From Saliterribacillus persicus (GTDB lineage: Bacteria; Bacillota; Bacilli; Bacillales; Amphibacillaceae), in the NCBI RefSeq assembly GCF_003337485.1, contig NZ_QPJJ01000007.1:62001-126000 (forward strand): a stretch of DNA of 64,000 nt. The letters are read 5' to 3'. Under the pieces are notes generated by a model, which did not search any database, was not told the origin of the DNA, and saw nothing but the letters and a program-made list of their open reading frames with translations. Made by a program: the position numbers and the translations under genes. Every line of letters begins with the position of its first letter. Positions within the stretch are counted from its first letter, which is position 1. Of this stretch, positions 45,637 to 56,754 are shown piece after piece.

Positions 45637-46022
45637 TCTCTTTCACCCCAATCTCCCAAATACCTTGTTTATCTAAAATTTAATTTTGTTACATTCGTTT
45701 ACTTCCTCTAATAGTGTACCAAATTTTCAAAAGAAAATAAATAAACTTTCTTAATAATAAGAATATCATAAATTAAATATCAATGTTTCAATGAACACTG
45801 TTTAGAATATAGGTATTTAGGGTTGCTCTAAGTTAGAACAAGCTATATGCTTTAATTATAGATTTAAGTCATAAAGTTTCACTAAATAATTTTTATATAA
45901 ACTTTACCTTTGTAATTAATTTGTACATAATTCTGTATTTACGCTAGACGTTTTGTTCGTTAAAATGAAGATAAGTAAATATCAACTCAAATTCCTCTAT
46001 TAATTAAATAGGAGTGCTTACT
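45637..46022 (+). promoter_or_regulatory. yjzD-med intergenic region with a med promoter
   Basis: This AT-rich 386-base region contains no gene. A promoter for med is visible: -35 TTTACG (45938-45943) and -10 TAAAAT (45961-45966), 17 bases apart, about 57 bases before the start codon. Confidence 0.6.
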
Positions 46023-46997
46023 TTGAAAAAGCAAACAGTAATTCTTACCGCAATTATACTTGTATTATTTATTAGCGGAATTTTATCTGCCTGTAGCAGC
46101 TATTTTAATGGTAATGAAGTAGATAGAGTGGGAATGTTAGTTGAACATTCTATTCATGATCAAAGTTGGGGTAGTAAAGGATATCAAGGTTTACTTGATA
46201 TTAGCGATTCACTAGATGTAGATGTCTATTTTCAGGAGGGAATCAACACTCAACAACAGGTTAACCGAGCCGTAGAAGAATTTGCTAACAAAGACATAAA
46301 TTTAATAATTGGACATAGCAACATATATGGAAAAATGTTTCATCAAATTCGTGAAGCATATCCGGACATTCATTTCTTATATGTGAATGGTGGTTATTTC
46401 GATGATAATTTAACGAGTATTAATTTTAACTCGCTTGCAATGGGTTTCTTTGGGGGAATGGTAGCTGGTGAAATGACAGAAACGAATCATATTGGTTTAA
46501 TAGCAGCGTTTGAATGGCAACCAGAAATTGAAGGTTTCTATGAGGGAGCCGTGTATCAAAATCCTGATGTAAATGTGAACATGAAGCTCACAAATAGTTG
46601 GGATGACACCGAAAGAGCAATGGAAATGTATAATCAAATGCAAGCAGAGGACGTAGATGTGTATTATCCAGCAGGAGATTCATTTAGTGTGCCAATTATA
46701 GAAGAAGTTAAAAAAGATGGTGATTACTCCATTGGTTTCGTATCAGATCAGAGTGAAATTGGAGGTAGAAGTGTCTTAACTAGTACCGTGCAGCATGTGG
46801 ATAAATTATATCTACTTGCAGCAAAACAATTTAATAATAATGAATTACCTGGTGCTATTATTAACTATGGATTTGCGGAAGATGTGATTACTATTGGTGA
46901 GTATAGCGAGGATTTATCAGATTCATTTAAAAAAGAATTAGACGAAGCGATAGAAACTTACATAGAAACTGGACTATTACCCAATCAATTGGAATAA
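46023..46997 (+). CDS. med: Med, positive regulator of comK (BMP-type lipoprotein)
   Basis: A 324-residue lipoprotein of the BMP/PnrA substrate-binding fold; lipobox ILSAC near residue 22. It shows VGMLVEHSIHDQSWGSKGYQG and VNGGYF, as in Med, which in B. subtilis raises comK expression. Whether it binds a nucleoside is unknown. The TTG start at 46023 is 8 bases after AGGAG; the GTG at 46014 overlaps that site. comZ, which follows med in B. subtilis, is not present here. Confidence 0.88.
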   Translation: MKKQTVILTAIILVLFISGILSACSSYFNGNEVDRVGMLVEHSIHDQSWGSKGYQGLLDISDSLDVDVYFQEGINTQQQVNRAVEEFANKDINLIIGHSNIYGKMFHQIREAYPDIHFLYVNGGYFDDNLTSINFNSLAMGFFGGMVAGEMTETNHIGLIAAFEWQPEIEGFYEGAVYQNPDVNVNMKLTNSWDDTERAMEMYNQMQAEDVDVYYPAGDSFSVPIIEEVKKDGDYSIGFVSDQSEIGGRSVLTSTVQHVDKLYLLAAKQFNNNELPGAIINYGFAEDVITIGEYSEDLSDSFKKELDEAIETYIETGLLPNQLE

Positions 46998-47005
46998 TTC
47001 AAAGG

Positions 47006-47037
47006 AGTCAAAAGTTAAATACTTTTGGCTTTTTTTA
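47006..47037 (+). terminator. Terminator after med
   Basis: Stem AGTCAAAAGT against ACTTTTGGCT (one G-T pair) with a 5-base loop and seven T. Confidence 0.82.
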
Positions 47038-47102
47038 TAAATTCTTTTATGCATTATTATAGAAGAAACTAGGTTAATACTTTTGCCTAGAATAAGTTAT
47101 AC

Positions 47103-47148
47103 TTGAAAAAATATTGCTTATAGACTAAAATTAGTACCAAGTCTTAAT
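47103..47148 (+). promoter_or_regulatory. fabH promoter with FapR-like operator
   Basis: A promoter TTGAAA (47103-47108), 17 bases, TAAAAT (47126-47131) is followed at 47130-47148 by ATTAGTACCAAGTCTTAAT, which closely resembles the FapR operator. FapR represses fabHA-fabF in B. subtilis and is released by malonyl-CoA. The operator overlaps the -10 element, as expected for repression. Confidence 0.82.
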
Positions 47149-47182
47149 ATTTGATTGTAAATCCCGTGAGAGGATGGAGTAT

Positions 47183-48118
47183 ATGCAAGCAGGTGTAATT
47201 GGCACTGGTCATTATGTGCCTGAAAATATTGTTACCAATAAAGATTTAGAGAAAATAGTTGATACAAATGATGAATGGATTAGAACAAGAACCGGAATTG
47301 AAGAACGAAGAATAGCACCAGATGATATCGATACATCTGATTTAAGTTATAAAGCAGCGGTGGAAGCACTAAAAGATGCCAACATCGATGCAAAAGATAT
47401 TGATTTAATTTTAGTGGCGACAGTCACACCAGATAAACCATTTCCTACGGTCTCATGTATGCTACAAGAACGGTTGGGTGCCCACAAAGCAGCAGCGATG
47501 GATGTAAGTGCAGCGTGTTCTGGCTTCATGTATGGCATGATAACAGCTAAACAGTTTATTGATACAGGTGCATACAAATACGTATTAATAGTTGGTGCTG
47601 AGAAATTATCTAAAATTACTGATTGGGAAGACCGAAATACTTGTGTGTTATTTGGTGATGGAGCTGGAGCAGCAGTTATGGGGCCAGTTGCAGATGATAA
47701 AGGAATATTATCCTTTGAACTAGGCGCAGACGGTAGTGGTGGAAAGTATTTGGAGCAAAACGGAGATTATATTGGTATGAATGGAAGAGAAGTTTTTAAA
47801 TTTGCTGTACGACAAATGCCGGAATCATCAGTGAATGTCGTAGAAAAAGCAGGATTTAAAAAAGAAGACGTTGACTATCTCATTCCTCATCAAGCGAATA
47901 TTCGAATTATGGAAGCCGCTCGTCAAAGACTTGGAATAGAAGAGCATAAAATGGCTACATCTGTTAAAAAATATGGCAATACGTCCGCAGCATCAATTGC
48001 TATTGCATTATCGGAAGATGCAAAAAATGGTAAGATTAAAGAAAACGATTTGGTTGTATTAGTAGGCTTTGGTGGCGGATTAACATGGGGTGCCGTCGCA
48101 TTACGTTGGGGGAAATAA
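47183..48118 (+). CDS. fabH: 3-oxoacyl-ACP synthase III (FabH)
   Basis: Starts fatty-acid chains by condensing acyl-CoA with malonyl-ACP; 311 residues. The catalytic triad is visible: Cys in [10 protein letters not shown] (about 112), His in PHQANIRI and Asn in [11 protein letters not shown] 47183 is preferred to ATG 47174 because GAGAGG lies 9 bases before it and the product then starts MQAGVIGTG, like other FabH proteins. It pairs with fabF. Confidence 0.95.
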   Translation: MQAGVIGTGHYVPENIVTNKDLEKIVDTNDEWIRTRTGIEERRIAPDDIDTSDLSYKAAVEALKDANIDAKDIDLILVATVTPDKPFPTVSCMLQERLGAHKAAAMDVSAACSGFMYGMITAKQFIDTGAYKYVLIVGAEKLSKITDWEDRNTCVLFGDGAGAAVMGPVADDKGILSFELGADGSGGKYLEQNGDYIGMNGREVFKFAVRQMPESSVNVVEKAGFKKEDVDYLIPHQANIRIMEAARQRLGIEEHKMATSVKKYGNTSAASIAIALSEDAKNGKIKENDLVVLVGFGGGLTWGAVALRWGK

Positions 48119-48158
48119 CGTTTAGAATAAACAAGTTAGACAAAGGAGGAAGCTATTG

Positions 48159-49397
48159 ATGGAGAAAAAACGAGTAGTTATAACAGGTTTAGGTGCAATC
48201 ACGCCACTAGGGAATACAATAGATGAATTTTGGAATGGATTGAAAACTGGTCGTTCCGGAATTGATACGGTCACAAAGGTAAATAAGGATGACTTTCCGG
48301 CAAAAGTAGCTGCTGAAATTAAAGACTGGGACCCTACCCTTTATATGGATAAAAAAGAGTCAAAAAGAATGGATTTATTTACACAATATGCAGTAGGTGC
48401 AGCTAAACTTGCTGTAGAAGATGCTAAATTGGAGATTACGGATGAGATTGCACCACGAGTTGGTGTTTGGATTGGTTCTGGAATAGGTGGTATGGCTACT
48501 TATGAAGAACAATTTCATCGCTTTTTAGATAAAGGATATCGACGAGTTAGTCCTTTTTTCGTACCAATGCTTATTCCTGATATGGCAGCTGGTCAAGTTT
48601 CCATTCAATTAGGTGCAAAAGGAATAAACTCATGTACTGTTACTGCTTGTGCATCTGGAACTAATTCCATTGGGGACGCTTATAAAGTAATAGAGCGTGG
48701 GGATGCAGATGTTATGATTACTGGTGGAGCAGAAGCACCTTTAACTTCCATGGCTTTTGCTGGTTTTTCTACTGCTAAAGCACTCTCTTTCAATGAGGAC
48801 CCAAAATCTGCAAGTCGTCCATTTGATAAGGATCGTAACGGATTTATCATGGGTGAAGGTGCAGGAATTTTGATAATAGAGTCTCTAGAATCAGCACAAA
48901 AACGCGGTGCGAAAATATATGCTGAGATTGTCGGATATGGAGCTTCTGGCGATGCTTATCACATAACATCTCCTGCACCGGAAGGAAATGGTGCAGCACG
49001 TTCCATGGCGCAAGCTATAGAAGATGCAGAAATAAATGCAGATGAAATTGATTATATTAACGCACATGGTACAAGTACAGAATTAAATGATAAATTTGAA
49101 ACACAGTCCATTAAAACAGTGTTTGGTGAACACGCCCATAATGTACTCATTTCATCTACAAAATCAATGACAGGTCACCTTCTTGGTGCAGCAGGCGCGA
49201 TCGAAGCAATTGCTTCGATAAAAGCGATTGAAGAAAGTATTGTACCACCGACGATTAATTATGAAACACCTGATCCTGAATGTGATCTTAATTATGTACC
49301 AAACAAAGCAGTCGAGAAAGATGTTAATTTGGCACTTAGTAATTCATTAGGCTTCGGTGGTCATAACGCAACTCTTATTTTTAAAAAATATCAATAA
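48159..49397 (+). CDS. fabF: 3-oxoacyl-ACP synthase II (FabF)
   Basis: Elongating condensing enzyme of fatty-acid synthesis, 412 residues. Catalytic Cys is in TACASGTNS (about 164), with His in [11 protein letters not shown] and in [21 protein letters not shown] lies 8 bases before ATG 48159; the TTG three bases earlier is ignored. It forms an operon with fabH (gap of 40 bases) under the FapR-like operator. Confidence 0.96.
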   Translation: MEKKRVVITGLGAITPLGNTIDEFWNGLKTGRSGIDTVTKVNKDDFPAKVAAEIKDWDPTLYMDKKESKRMDLFTQYAVGAAKLAVEDAKLEITDEIAPRVGVWIGSGIGGMATYEEQFHRFLDKGYRRVSPFFVPMLIPDMAAGQVSIQLGAKGINSCTVTACASGTNSIGDAYKVIERGDADVMITGGAEAPLTSMAFAGFSTAKALSFNEDPKSASRPFDKDRNGFIMGEGAGILIIESLESAQKRGAKIYAEIVGYGASGDAYHITSPAPEGNGAARSMAQAIEDAEINADEIDYINAHGTSTELNDKFETQSIKTVFGEHAHNVLISSTKSMTGHLLGAAGAIEAIASIKAIEESIVPPTINYETPDPECDLNYVPNKAVEKDVNLALSNSLGFGGHNATLIFKKYQ

Positions 49398-49405
49398 ATT
49401 AAAAT

Positions 49406-49434
49406 CGTCCTATCAATTTGATAGGGCTTTTTTT
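49406..49434 (+). terminator. Terminator of fabH-fabF
   Basis: Stem GTCCTATC against GATAGGGC with a 5-base loop and seven T. Confidence 0.87.
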
Positions 49435-49543
49435 GTGTTCAATAAAACTAAATATAAGGAGGAAATATTAAGAGTAACTCCTATCAAGCATAATAATAAT
49501 TTTTTTGAATATATAAGTAAAAAGGACAAGCTGGAGGGCAATC

Positions 49544-49756
49544 GTGTTTATACTCTTATTTTTTTTAATCGGATTCGGATTCGCTGTCTCGGGTGGGGTC
49601 TCAATGATTATATATTTAAATGTAATTCCTGCTGGATTATCCTTTCAAGATTATATGCAATTACCCCAAGCTAAAGGTGCACTAATATTTTTTATGCTAG
49701 GAATAATTACAATGGGTTTTTCTTTGAACAAACTTACGAGAATATTTGTTAAATAA
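49544..49756 (+). CDS. Small two-helix membrane protein
   Basis: A 70-residue protein with helices at about residues 1-27 and 46-62. The GTG start follows GGAGGG with a suitable gap. It sits between fabF and yjbA, where B. subtilis has other small genes, but I do not recognise the family. Confidence 0.7.
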   Translation: MFILLFFLIGFGFAVSGGVSMIIYLNVIPAGLSFQDYMQLPQAKGALIFFMLGIITMGFSLNKLTRIFVK

Positions 49757-49833
49757 TTCAATTAAAAGAATAAATTAACCTTTTTTGGTGATACTTATGA
49801 TTAATATCTCATTCAAAAAAGCGGGGGTAGTAC

Positions 49834-50577
49834 ATGTTATATTTACACGATGTTTGGGTAAATTGGTTTGAAGGGGAAGAGAACGGATATAATGTTTGTC
49901 ACTTCCACGAGTGGAGAAAAACGGATCAATTAGAATTGCTTGATCAGGTTCCGCTCTTGTTTATAACAAAAGAATTATTCCATCAAGTTGAAAATGATCT
50001 GCAAGATTTACCTGTAGAAATGCTACACAAAATATATAAACGAGCGTATTTAAGAAAAAATCAGCAAAGAAAAGTAATGGAATATTGTTGTGTTATCACT
50101 GATGGAGTAGAAATAGTAGTATTTGATACATTAGGATATTCCATTCCAATTCGAAAAAGCAGATTAATCCCTAGACAGGAAAGACTAGTGTTTGAAACAA
50201 TCCAAGGTCGAATGCGCGAAAATTTTACACCGAAAGGGAAGGTATTAAAAGAATCACATATTTTATCCTTACCTACTAGCCAGATGATAGGACTAACGAG
50301 GAAGGAAAGACAGTTAAAACAGCTTGTGATGATGGCGATTGATCAACTGGAATGTATAGCTAACACTGAGGAAATTCGTTATTGGTTAACAGAGTGGCAA
50401 CCACATAGATATAAAGAAATTCGAAAAATGACTCGAGAAACCGCATGGAATATTCTCTATCAGGAGCTTGTCCACGGCTGGAGTGATAAACATGAGGATT
50501 TTTGCCGCAAATTAATAAGAGGTCAAGAGTTTTTAGATCACTTATGGAATAAAGAAGAGGAGTTACAACGACCCTAA
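49834..50577 (+). CDS. yjbA: YjbA-family (UPF0736) protein
   Basis: A 247-residue soluble protein with the distinctive start MLYLHDVWVNWFEGEENGYN and the CHFHEWRK segment of YjbA. Function unknown. Its place just before trpS matches B. subtilis. The start follows GGGGGTAG. Confidence 0.92.
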   Translation: MLYLHDVWVNWFEGEENGYNVCHFHEWRKTDQLELLDQVPLLFITKELFHQVENDLQDLPVEMLHKIYKRAYLRKNQQRKVMEYCCVITDGVEIVVFDTLGYSIPIRKSRLIPRQERLVFETIQGRMRENFTPKGKVLKESHILSLPTSQMIGLTRKERQLKQLVMMAIDQLECIANTEEIRYWLTEWQPHRYKEIRKMTRETAWNILYQELVHGWSDKHEDFCRKLIRGQEFLDHLWNKEEELQRP

Positions 50578-50581
50578 ATAT

Positions 50582-50625
50582 AAAAAAAAAACATGGAGAT
50601 TATTGTTACCTCCATGTTTTTTATT
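50582..50625. terminator. Bidirectional terminator between yjbA and trpS
   Basis: Stem AACATGGAG against CTCCATGTT with an 11-base loop, with A run before and T run after. Confidence 0.85.
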
Positions 50626-50718
50626 GTTCAGAATTGGTTTTTTCTCTCGATAGAGTTTTAATAAGATGGAGCAAAAAAAATGCATTACATATCGTTTATA
50701 TTTAGCATTCAAGAAAAT

Positions 50719-51726
<1,008 letters not shown>

Positions 51727-51763
51727 TTAGAATATGACTATAGTTTCCTTTAAAATTGGACAT

Positions 51764-51990
51764 AAAAAAATCATTCTACCCCTAAAATAGAAGGGACGAA
51801 TGAACCGCGGTGCCACCCTTGTTATCTTGATTTTTATCTACCAAGATCACTTTGACAAGACCTAGTTAACGCCTAGTTACGTTTCACAAAAAGCGACACA
51901 ACCCCAATTCCCTCATTTTTCAGTATCTATTTTCACCAACCATAGATTCTCTTTAATCTAAAAAAATGAAGTACTACTGTTAATGTCTTT
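51764..51990 (-). promoter_or_regulatory. T-box riboswitch of trpS
   Basis: The minus strand carries the T-box core AGGGTGGCACCGCGG (51805-51819), followed by a terminator with arms ATTCGTCCCT and AGGGGTAGAAT and a T tail at 51764-51770. Stem I begins near 51960 (AGAGAATCTATGGTTGGTG). The Trp specifier TGG is likely at 51904-51906. It reads uncharged tRNA-Trp to allow trpS transcription. Confidence 0.92.
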
Positions 51991-52044
51991 GAAAAAATTA
52001 TATAACTGAATGTATTATAATGAATATTTAATTCTAATTCAAGC

Positions 52045-52413
52045 TTAACTGTAATAAATGATAAATAATAAGAGCATTAAAAGCAATAATAAAAGTCCTT
52101 GAATAAGGAAAAATTGCATTGTCTTCTTTTCAGTTAGTTCTGAGGGTAACTTTTTCTCTTCAAAACGCTCCATCCAAGCTTTGCTTTTACTCATTTTACT
52201 AGTTACTCTTCGAAAACTAAAAACCATTACATCAAAAAATTGACCTCTAATCACCAGCCAAAGTAAGCCTATACAAAAATACAGGAGACCAATATAAAAA
52301 ATAGTGTCTATAAATCCTACGAGTGTTATGCTTTCTGAGAAGATGAAGAATAAAATAGTACAAAGCAACACATTAATAAGAAAATATGTTCCTTGTTTTA
52401 TATATACATGCAT
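52045..52413 (-). CDS. Small membrane protein, probably DUF3899
   Basis: A 122-residue protein with three membrane helices (about 8-28, 33-56, 98-120) and a charged loop between the second and third (FRRVTSKMSKSKAWMERFEEK). This layout suggests DUF3899, from memory. The ATG follows AAAGGAGC. It is divergent from the opp operon. Function unknown. Confidence 0.7.
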   Translation of the reverse strand: MHVYIKQGTYFLINVLLCTILFFIFSESITLVGFIDTIFYIGLLYFCIGLLWLVIRGQFFDVMVFSFRRVTSKMSKSKAWMERFEEKKLPSELTEKKTMQFFLIQGLLLLLLMLLLFIIYYS

Positions 52414-52517
52414 ATATTTGAAGCTCCTTTGTCTATATTAATAATGAAAAATACACATTTCTATGACCTATTATTATGTAATAAATAGGCAAAAAGCAAA
52501 TATAATCATTTTGATAT

Positions 52518-52532
52518 AAATTTGAGAAAATT
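52518..52532 (+). promoter_or_regulatory. CodY-box-like site upstream of opp
   Basis: AAATTTGAGAAAATT matches the CodY consensus AATTTTCWGAAAATT at 13 of 15 positions. CodY represses peptide transporters when branched amino acids and GTP are plentiful. In this AT-rich stretch (52414-52788, otherwise without genes) a chance match is possible. Confidence 0.4.
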
Positions 52533-52788
52533 TTGATAATTGTGAATATATCAAGGGTTGTATCATTTTCCTGTTGTTTTCAAATATATTGTCGACAAAT
52601 TCTTGCACATATTAGCAAAAAATAACATAGGTCTATTTAATTATTTTGGACAAAGGAAAACATGTTTTTTAAACCTTTATAAAGTTTTTGTTAAAAATTA
52701 TAATGCAAAATAGTTAGAAAACTTGTATAATTCAATTTGTGGATTTTAAATCTGCAAAAATAAAAATATTTTGGGGAGGTCATAGCGA

Positions 52789-54510
52789 ATGAGAAAGGCA
52801 AATTGGCTATTACTAGTTTTAGCACTTATGTTAAGTGCAGTGTTGGTTGCTTGTTCTGGTAGCGATAATGAAAACGCATCAGACGATAACACAGACACTG
52901 AAGATTCAGAAAATACTGAAGAAACTGCTGACGAGGGAGATGCAGAAGGTTCAGACGGAGAAAATGTATTACGTATCTCTGCAACTGCTGATATTCCAAC
53001 AATGGACCCGCCATTAGCAGAGGATAATTTCTCTATTCAGTACACAGATACTGTAATGGAAGGTTTATACCGTTTAGCTCCAGGAGGAGAAATTGTTTCT
53101 GGTATTGCTAATAAAGATGAAACAGAAGTAAGTGATGATGGTTTAACGTATACTTTCCATTTACGTGAAGATGCGGAATGGGAAAACGGTGACCCTGTAA
53201 CTGCTCATGATTTTGTTTATGGTTGGCAACGTGCGATTGACCCTGATACTGCATCCTTTTATGCAGATTATCTAATGAGTGGTAAAATCGTAAATGCTGC
53301 AGAAATTTATGCAGGTGATGTGGAGCCTACTGAGTTAGGTGTAACTGCAGAAGATGACTATACATTAGTAGTAGAATTAGTAACTCCAGTTCCATATTTT
53401 GATTCTTTTGCTGCATTCCCAACATTCTTACCAGCAAACCAAGCGTTTGTGGAAGAACAAGGTGAAGATTATGCACTTTCTGCTGATGCAGTTCTTTCTA
53501 ACGGACCGTTCACCATGACTAGCTGGGAAGCTGAAGCTGGTTGGGAACTTGAGAAAAACGATACGTATTGGGATGCTGAAAATGTAGCCCTAGATGGTAT
53601 CTCTGTAAAAGTAATAAAAGACGCTGACACTGCTCTTTCTAATTATGAAGTTGGAGAATTGGATCGTGTAGGTTTATCTGGTACACAAGTAAATGATAAT
53701 AAAACTAATCCTGAATTCAAATCTTTATCTGAAACTTCTGTTTTTTGGATGAAGTTTAACCAAGGCTCTGAAAGTGCTGGAGAAGAAATGCAAAATGTTA
53801 ACTTCCGTAAAGCACTAGCAAAAGCTTTTGATAAACAAGCTTATGTAGATGTTGTTTATGGTAATGATTCTAACCCTGTAAATTTCTTCGTACCTGAAAA
53901 CTTTGTAGAGCATCCAGAAACAGGAGAAGATTTCCAAACTGGTAGCGATGTGCTTGCACATGATGTAGAAGCTGCACAGGAATTTTGGGCAACTGCAAAA
54001 GAAGAATTAGGTTTTGAAGAAATCACTTTAAGTTTCCTAAGTGGTGATACTGATGTGTCTAAGGCAATCAGTGAGTTTATGAAAACAGAATTAGAAACAA
54101 ACCTTGAAGGTCTTACAATTGAAACAGTGAACGTACCTTGGGGCGAGCAATTAGATATCATGAAGGAACAAACGTATGAATTAGCTGTATCTGGTTGGGG
54201 TCCTGACTATGGTGATGCAATTTCATTTGTTGACTTATGGGTAACCGATGGAGCAAACAATGATATTAGTTATTCTAATGAAGAATATGATGCACTTGTA
54301 AAATCTGCAAAAGGTGATTTGGCATTAGAGCCAGTTGAACGTTTTGAAGCAATGCAAGAAGCAGAAAAAATCGCTTTAGAAGAAGCTGCAATTGCTCCAA
54401 TCATGCAACGTAAAACATCTGTACTTGCTAAAAACTATGTGAATGGTATGGATGAGCTAAACCCGTTTGGTAACGATTATAGCTTTAAGTACGTTGAACT
54501 TGATAAGTAA
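52789..54510 (+). CDS. oppA: OppA oligopeptide-binding lipoprotein
   Basis: Substrate-binding lipoprotein of the oligopeptide importer, 573 residues. Lipobox LVAC with the lipid Cys near residue 22, then an acidic linker rich in Asp/Glu/Asn (about 25-58), then a type 5 solute-binding fold (TADIPTMDPPLAEDNFSI; ENGDPVTAHDFVYGWQRA). In bacilli Opp imports peptides and signalling pentapeptides for competence and sporulation. The ATG follows GGGGAGG. Confidence 0.94.
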   Translation: MRKANWLLLVLALMLSAVLVACSGSDNENASDDNTDTEDSENTEETADEGDAEGSDGENVLRISATADIPTMDPPLAEDNFSIQYTDTVMEGLYRLAPGGEIVSGIANKDETEVSDDGLTYTFHLREDAEWENGDPVTAHDFVYGWQRAIDPDTASFYADYLMSGKIVNAAEIYAGDVEPTELGVTAEDDYTLVVELVTPVPYFDSFAAFPTFLPANQAFVEEQGEDYALSADAVLSNGPFTMTSWEAEAGWELEKNDTYWDAENVALDGISVKVIKDADTALSNYEVGELDRVGLSGTQVNDNKTNPEFKSLSETSVFWMKFNQGSESAGEEMQNVNFRKALAKAFDKQAYVDVVYGNDSNPVNFFVPENFVEHPETGEDFQTGSDVLAHDVEAAQEFWATAKEELGFEEITLSFLSGDTDVSKAISEFMKTELETNLEGLTIETVNVPWGEQLDIMKEQTYELAVSGWGPDYGDAISFVDLWVTDGANNDISYSNEEYDALVKSAKGDLALEPVERFEAMQEAEKIALEEAAIAPIMQRKTSVLAKNYVNGMDELNPFGNDYSFKYVELDK

Positions 54511-54546
54511 GTTGTCTATAAAACTGTAAGTTTTTTTAAGTGGACA

Positions 54547-54590
54547 AAAAGAGAGTATATGCCATAGAATGAGGTCATATACTCTCTTTT
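54547..54590 (+). terminator. Hairpin between oppA and oppB
   Basis: A perfect 15-bp stem, AAAAGAGAGTATATG against CATATACTCTCTTTT, lies in the 147-base oppA-oppB gap. It probably terminates part of transcription or protects the oppA message, giving more binding protein than permease. Confidence 0.85.
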
Positions 54591-54657
54591 GCCATGTTTT
54601 GAGAATAGTTTGAATATTAAATCGAATCAAAATATTTAGCATATAGGAGGTGGGACT

Positions 54658-55590
54658 ATGGCAAAGTATATTGCACAACGTATTATCTATATGATTATTA
54701 CTTTATTTATTATAGCAACAGCGACTTTCTTTCTGATGAAACTATTACCAGGTTCTCCTTTTAACCAAGTAGCAGCAAAGCTATCAGATGCTCAAATGGA
54801 GATCTTGCTAGACAGATATGGATTAAATGATCCTGTTCCAGTTCAATATTTGAAGTATATTGGTGGCTTAATACAAGGTGATTTAGGCGTGTCATTTCAA
54901 TATAATAATCGCGCAGTTACAGACTTAATCATGACTCGTATTGGTCCTTCTGCACATTTGGGTGCGCAAGCGATGGTCATTGGTTCAATACTAGGTGTTA
55001 TTCTAGGAATGGTTGCTGCTATAAGGCATAATAGCTGGGTTGATTATACATCAAACGTTCTTGCAGTAATTGGTATCTCAATCCCGTCATTTGTTTTTGC
55101 CGGTCTACTACAATACTATTTTGCTGTCCAATGGAGAATTTTCCCACCATCATTTTGGGATGGACCAGAATACACCGTATTACCAACAATTGCTTTAATG
55201 ATATTCCCTATGGCAATTTGTGCAAGGTTTATGCGTACAGAAATGATGGAAGTATTAGGGTCTGATTATATTGAATTGGCACGAGCAAAAGGTGTTTCTA
55301 ATAATAAAATTATGTTTAAACATGCGTTACGTAATGCATTAATTCCAGTTATTACCGTTATTGGTCCTATGACTCTAAGTTTAATGACTGGTACATTAGT
55401 TATTGAGCAAATATTTGCGGTTCCAGGTTTAGGAGAACAGTTTGTACGTTCTATTAGTGTGAATGACTATCCAATGATAATGGGTACAACTCTATTATTC
55501 TCAATCTTATTTATTGGAGTAATATTAATTGTGGACTTGTTATATGGAATTATTGATCCTCGGATTCGCTTGACAGGAGGGAAGAAGTAA
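54658..55590 (+). CDS. oppB: OppB oligopeptide transporter permease
   Basis: Inner permease of the oligopeptide importer, 310 residues with six membrane helices. The DppB/OppB opening ARIIYMIITLF-type (IAQRIIYMIITLFII) and the coupling loop ELARAKGVSNNKIMFKHALR are present. The ATG follows AGGAGGTGGG. It is joined to oppC by a TAATG-type junction. Confidence 0.94.
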   Translation: MAKYIAQRIIYMIITLFIIATATFFLMKLLPGSPFNQVAAKLSDAQMEILLDRYGLNDPVPVQYLKYIGGLIQGDLGVSFQYNNRAVTDLIMTRIGPSAHLGAQAMVIGSILGVILGMVAAIRHNSWVDYTSNVLAVIGISIPSFVFAGLLQYYFAVQWRIFPPSFWDGPEYTVLPTIALMIFPMAICARFMRTEMMEVLGSDYIELARAKGVSNNKIMFKHALRNALIPVITVIGPMTLSLMTGTLVIEQIFAVPGLGEQFVRSISVNDYPMIMGTTLLFSILFIGVILIVDLLYGIIDPRIRLTGGKK

Positions 55591-56738
55591 TGGACAAGGA
55601 AAAAGAAAAGCTATCACCAGAACAGTTTCAACCGGTTGATTTAGCTGAAGACAAAAGTGAAGAATTAACCCGTCCAGAACTTTCCTACTGGCAGGATGCG
55701 TGGATTCGTCTTTGTAAAAATAAAGGCGCCATTATGGGATTAATTGTATTAGTATTCATTATCTTAATTTCTCTAGTTGGTCCATTCTTTAACGACCATG
55801 ATTTTGATGCGGCTAATTATGACGCTGCCTACTTACCGCCTAAAGTAGCTGGACTCGAGTGGGCTGGATTTGATGGGCATCAAGTTTATACAGTACAGGG
55901 TGAAACCCCTGAAGAAGCCATCCAACGAGGTTTAGAAGGGTATGAAGTGGAAGAACAGTATCTACTTGGTTCAGAAGTAGTGGAACAACCAAGTGAAGAA
56001 AATGATAATTATTATGCAGTTGATATTGAGGTAGATATTTATTCTGCTAAAGGGTTTGAAGATGAATACTTCTGGTTTGGCACTGATAGTATGGGACGAG
56101 ATCTCTGGACAAGAATTTGGGAAGGAACACAGATTTCACTCTATATTGGGTTGTTAGCCGCCTTAATTGATATGGTTATTGGTGTCCTGTATGGTGGTAT
56201 ATCAGGCTACTATGGTGGACGCGTTGATAACTACATGCAACGGATCATAGAAATTTTATCTGGAATTCCTAATCTTGTTGTGGTTATTTTAATGATTATT
56301 GTATTAAAACCAGGGCTAATAGCGATTACTATTGCGCTTACCATTACCGGTTGGATTGGAATGGCGCGGATAGTTCGTGGACAGACATTGAAATTAAAGA
56401 ACCAGGAATTTGTGCTTGCTGCAAGGACACTTGGTTCCTCAGATAAAAGAATTTTGATGAAACACCTTATCCCAAATGTAACTGGAATGATCATAATTAA
56501 TACGATGTTTACCATTCCAAGTGCAATTTTCTTTGAAGCCTTCTTAAGCTTCATTGGGTTAGGTTTACAAGCGCCATACGCATCTTTAGGTACATTAATA
56601 GATACTGCATTTGATTCGTACCGTGTTTATCCGTATATGCTAGTATTTCCAGCGATTATTATTTCATTATTAATGATCGGATTTAACATACTTGCAGATG
56701 GACTTCGGGATGCGCTAGATCCGAAAATGAGAAAATAG
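55590..56738 (+). CDS. oppC: OppC oligopeptide transporter permease
   Basis: Second permease, 382 residues. A cytoplasmic N-terminus of about 45 residues, one helix (about 50-70), then a long external insert (about 75-155, rich in Glu/Tyr) before the FGTDSMGRDLWTRIWEG motif and the remaining helices; the coupling loop is LAARTLGSSDKRILMKHLIP. The insert makes it longer than the usual OppC of about 305 residues. Confidence 0.93.
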   Translation: MDKEKEKLSPEQFQPVDLAEDKSEELTRPELSYWQDAWIRLCKNKGAIMGLIVLVFIILISLVGPFFNDHDFDAANYDAAYLPPKVAGLEWAGFDGHQVYTVQGETPEEAIQRGLEGYEVEEQYLLGSEVVEQPSEENDNYYAVDIEVDIYSAKGFEDEYFWFGTDSMGRDLWTRIWEGTQISLYIGLLAALIDMVIGVLYGGISGYYGGRVDNYMQRIIEILSGIPNLVVVILMIIVLKPGLIAITIALTITGWIGMARIVRGQTLKLKNQEFVLAARTLGSSDKRILMKHLIPNVTGMIIINTMFTIPSAIFFEAFLSFIGLGLQAPYASLGTLIDTAFDSYRVYPYMLVFPAIIISLLMIGFNILADGLRDALDPKMRK

Positions 56739-56754
56739 AACGGAGGTGAAAGGC

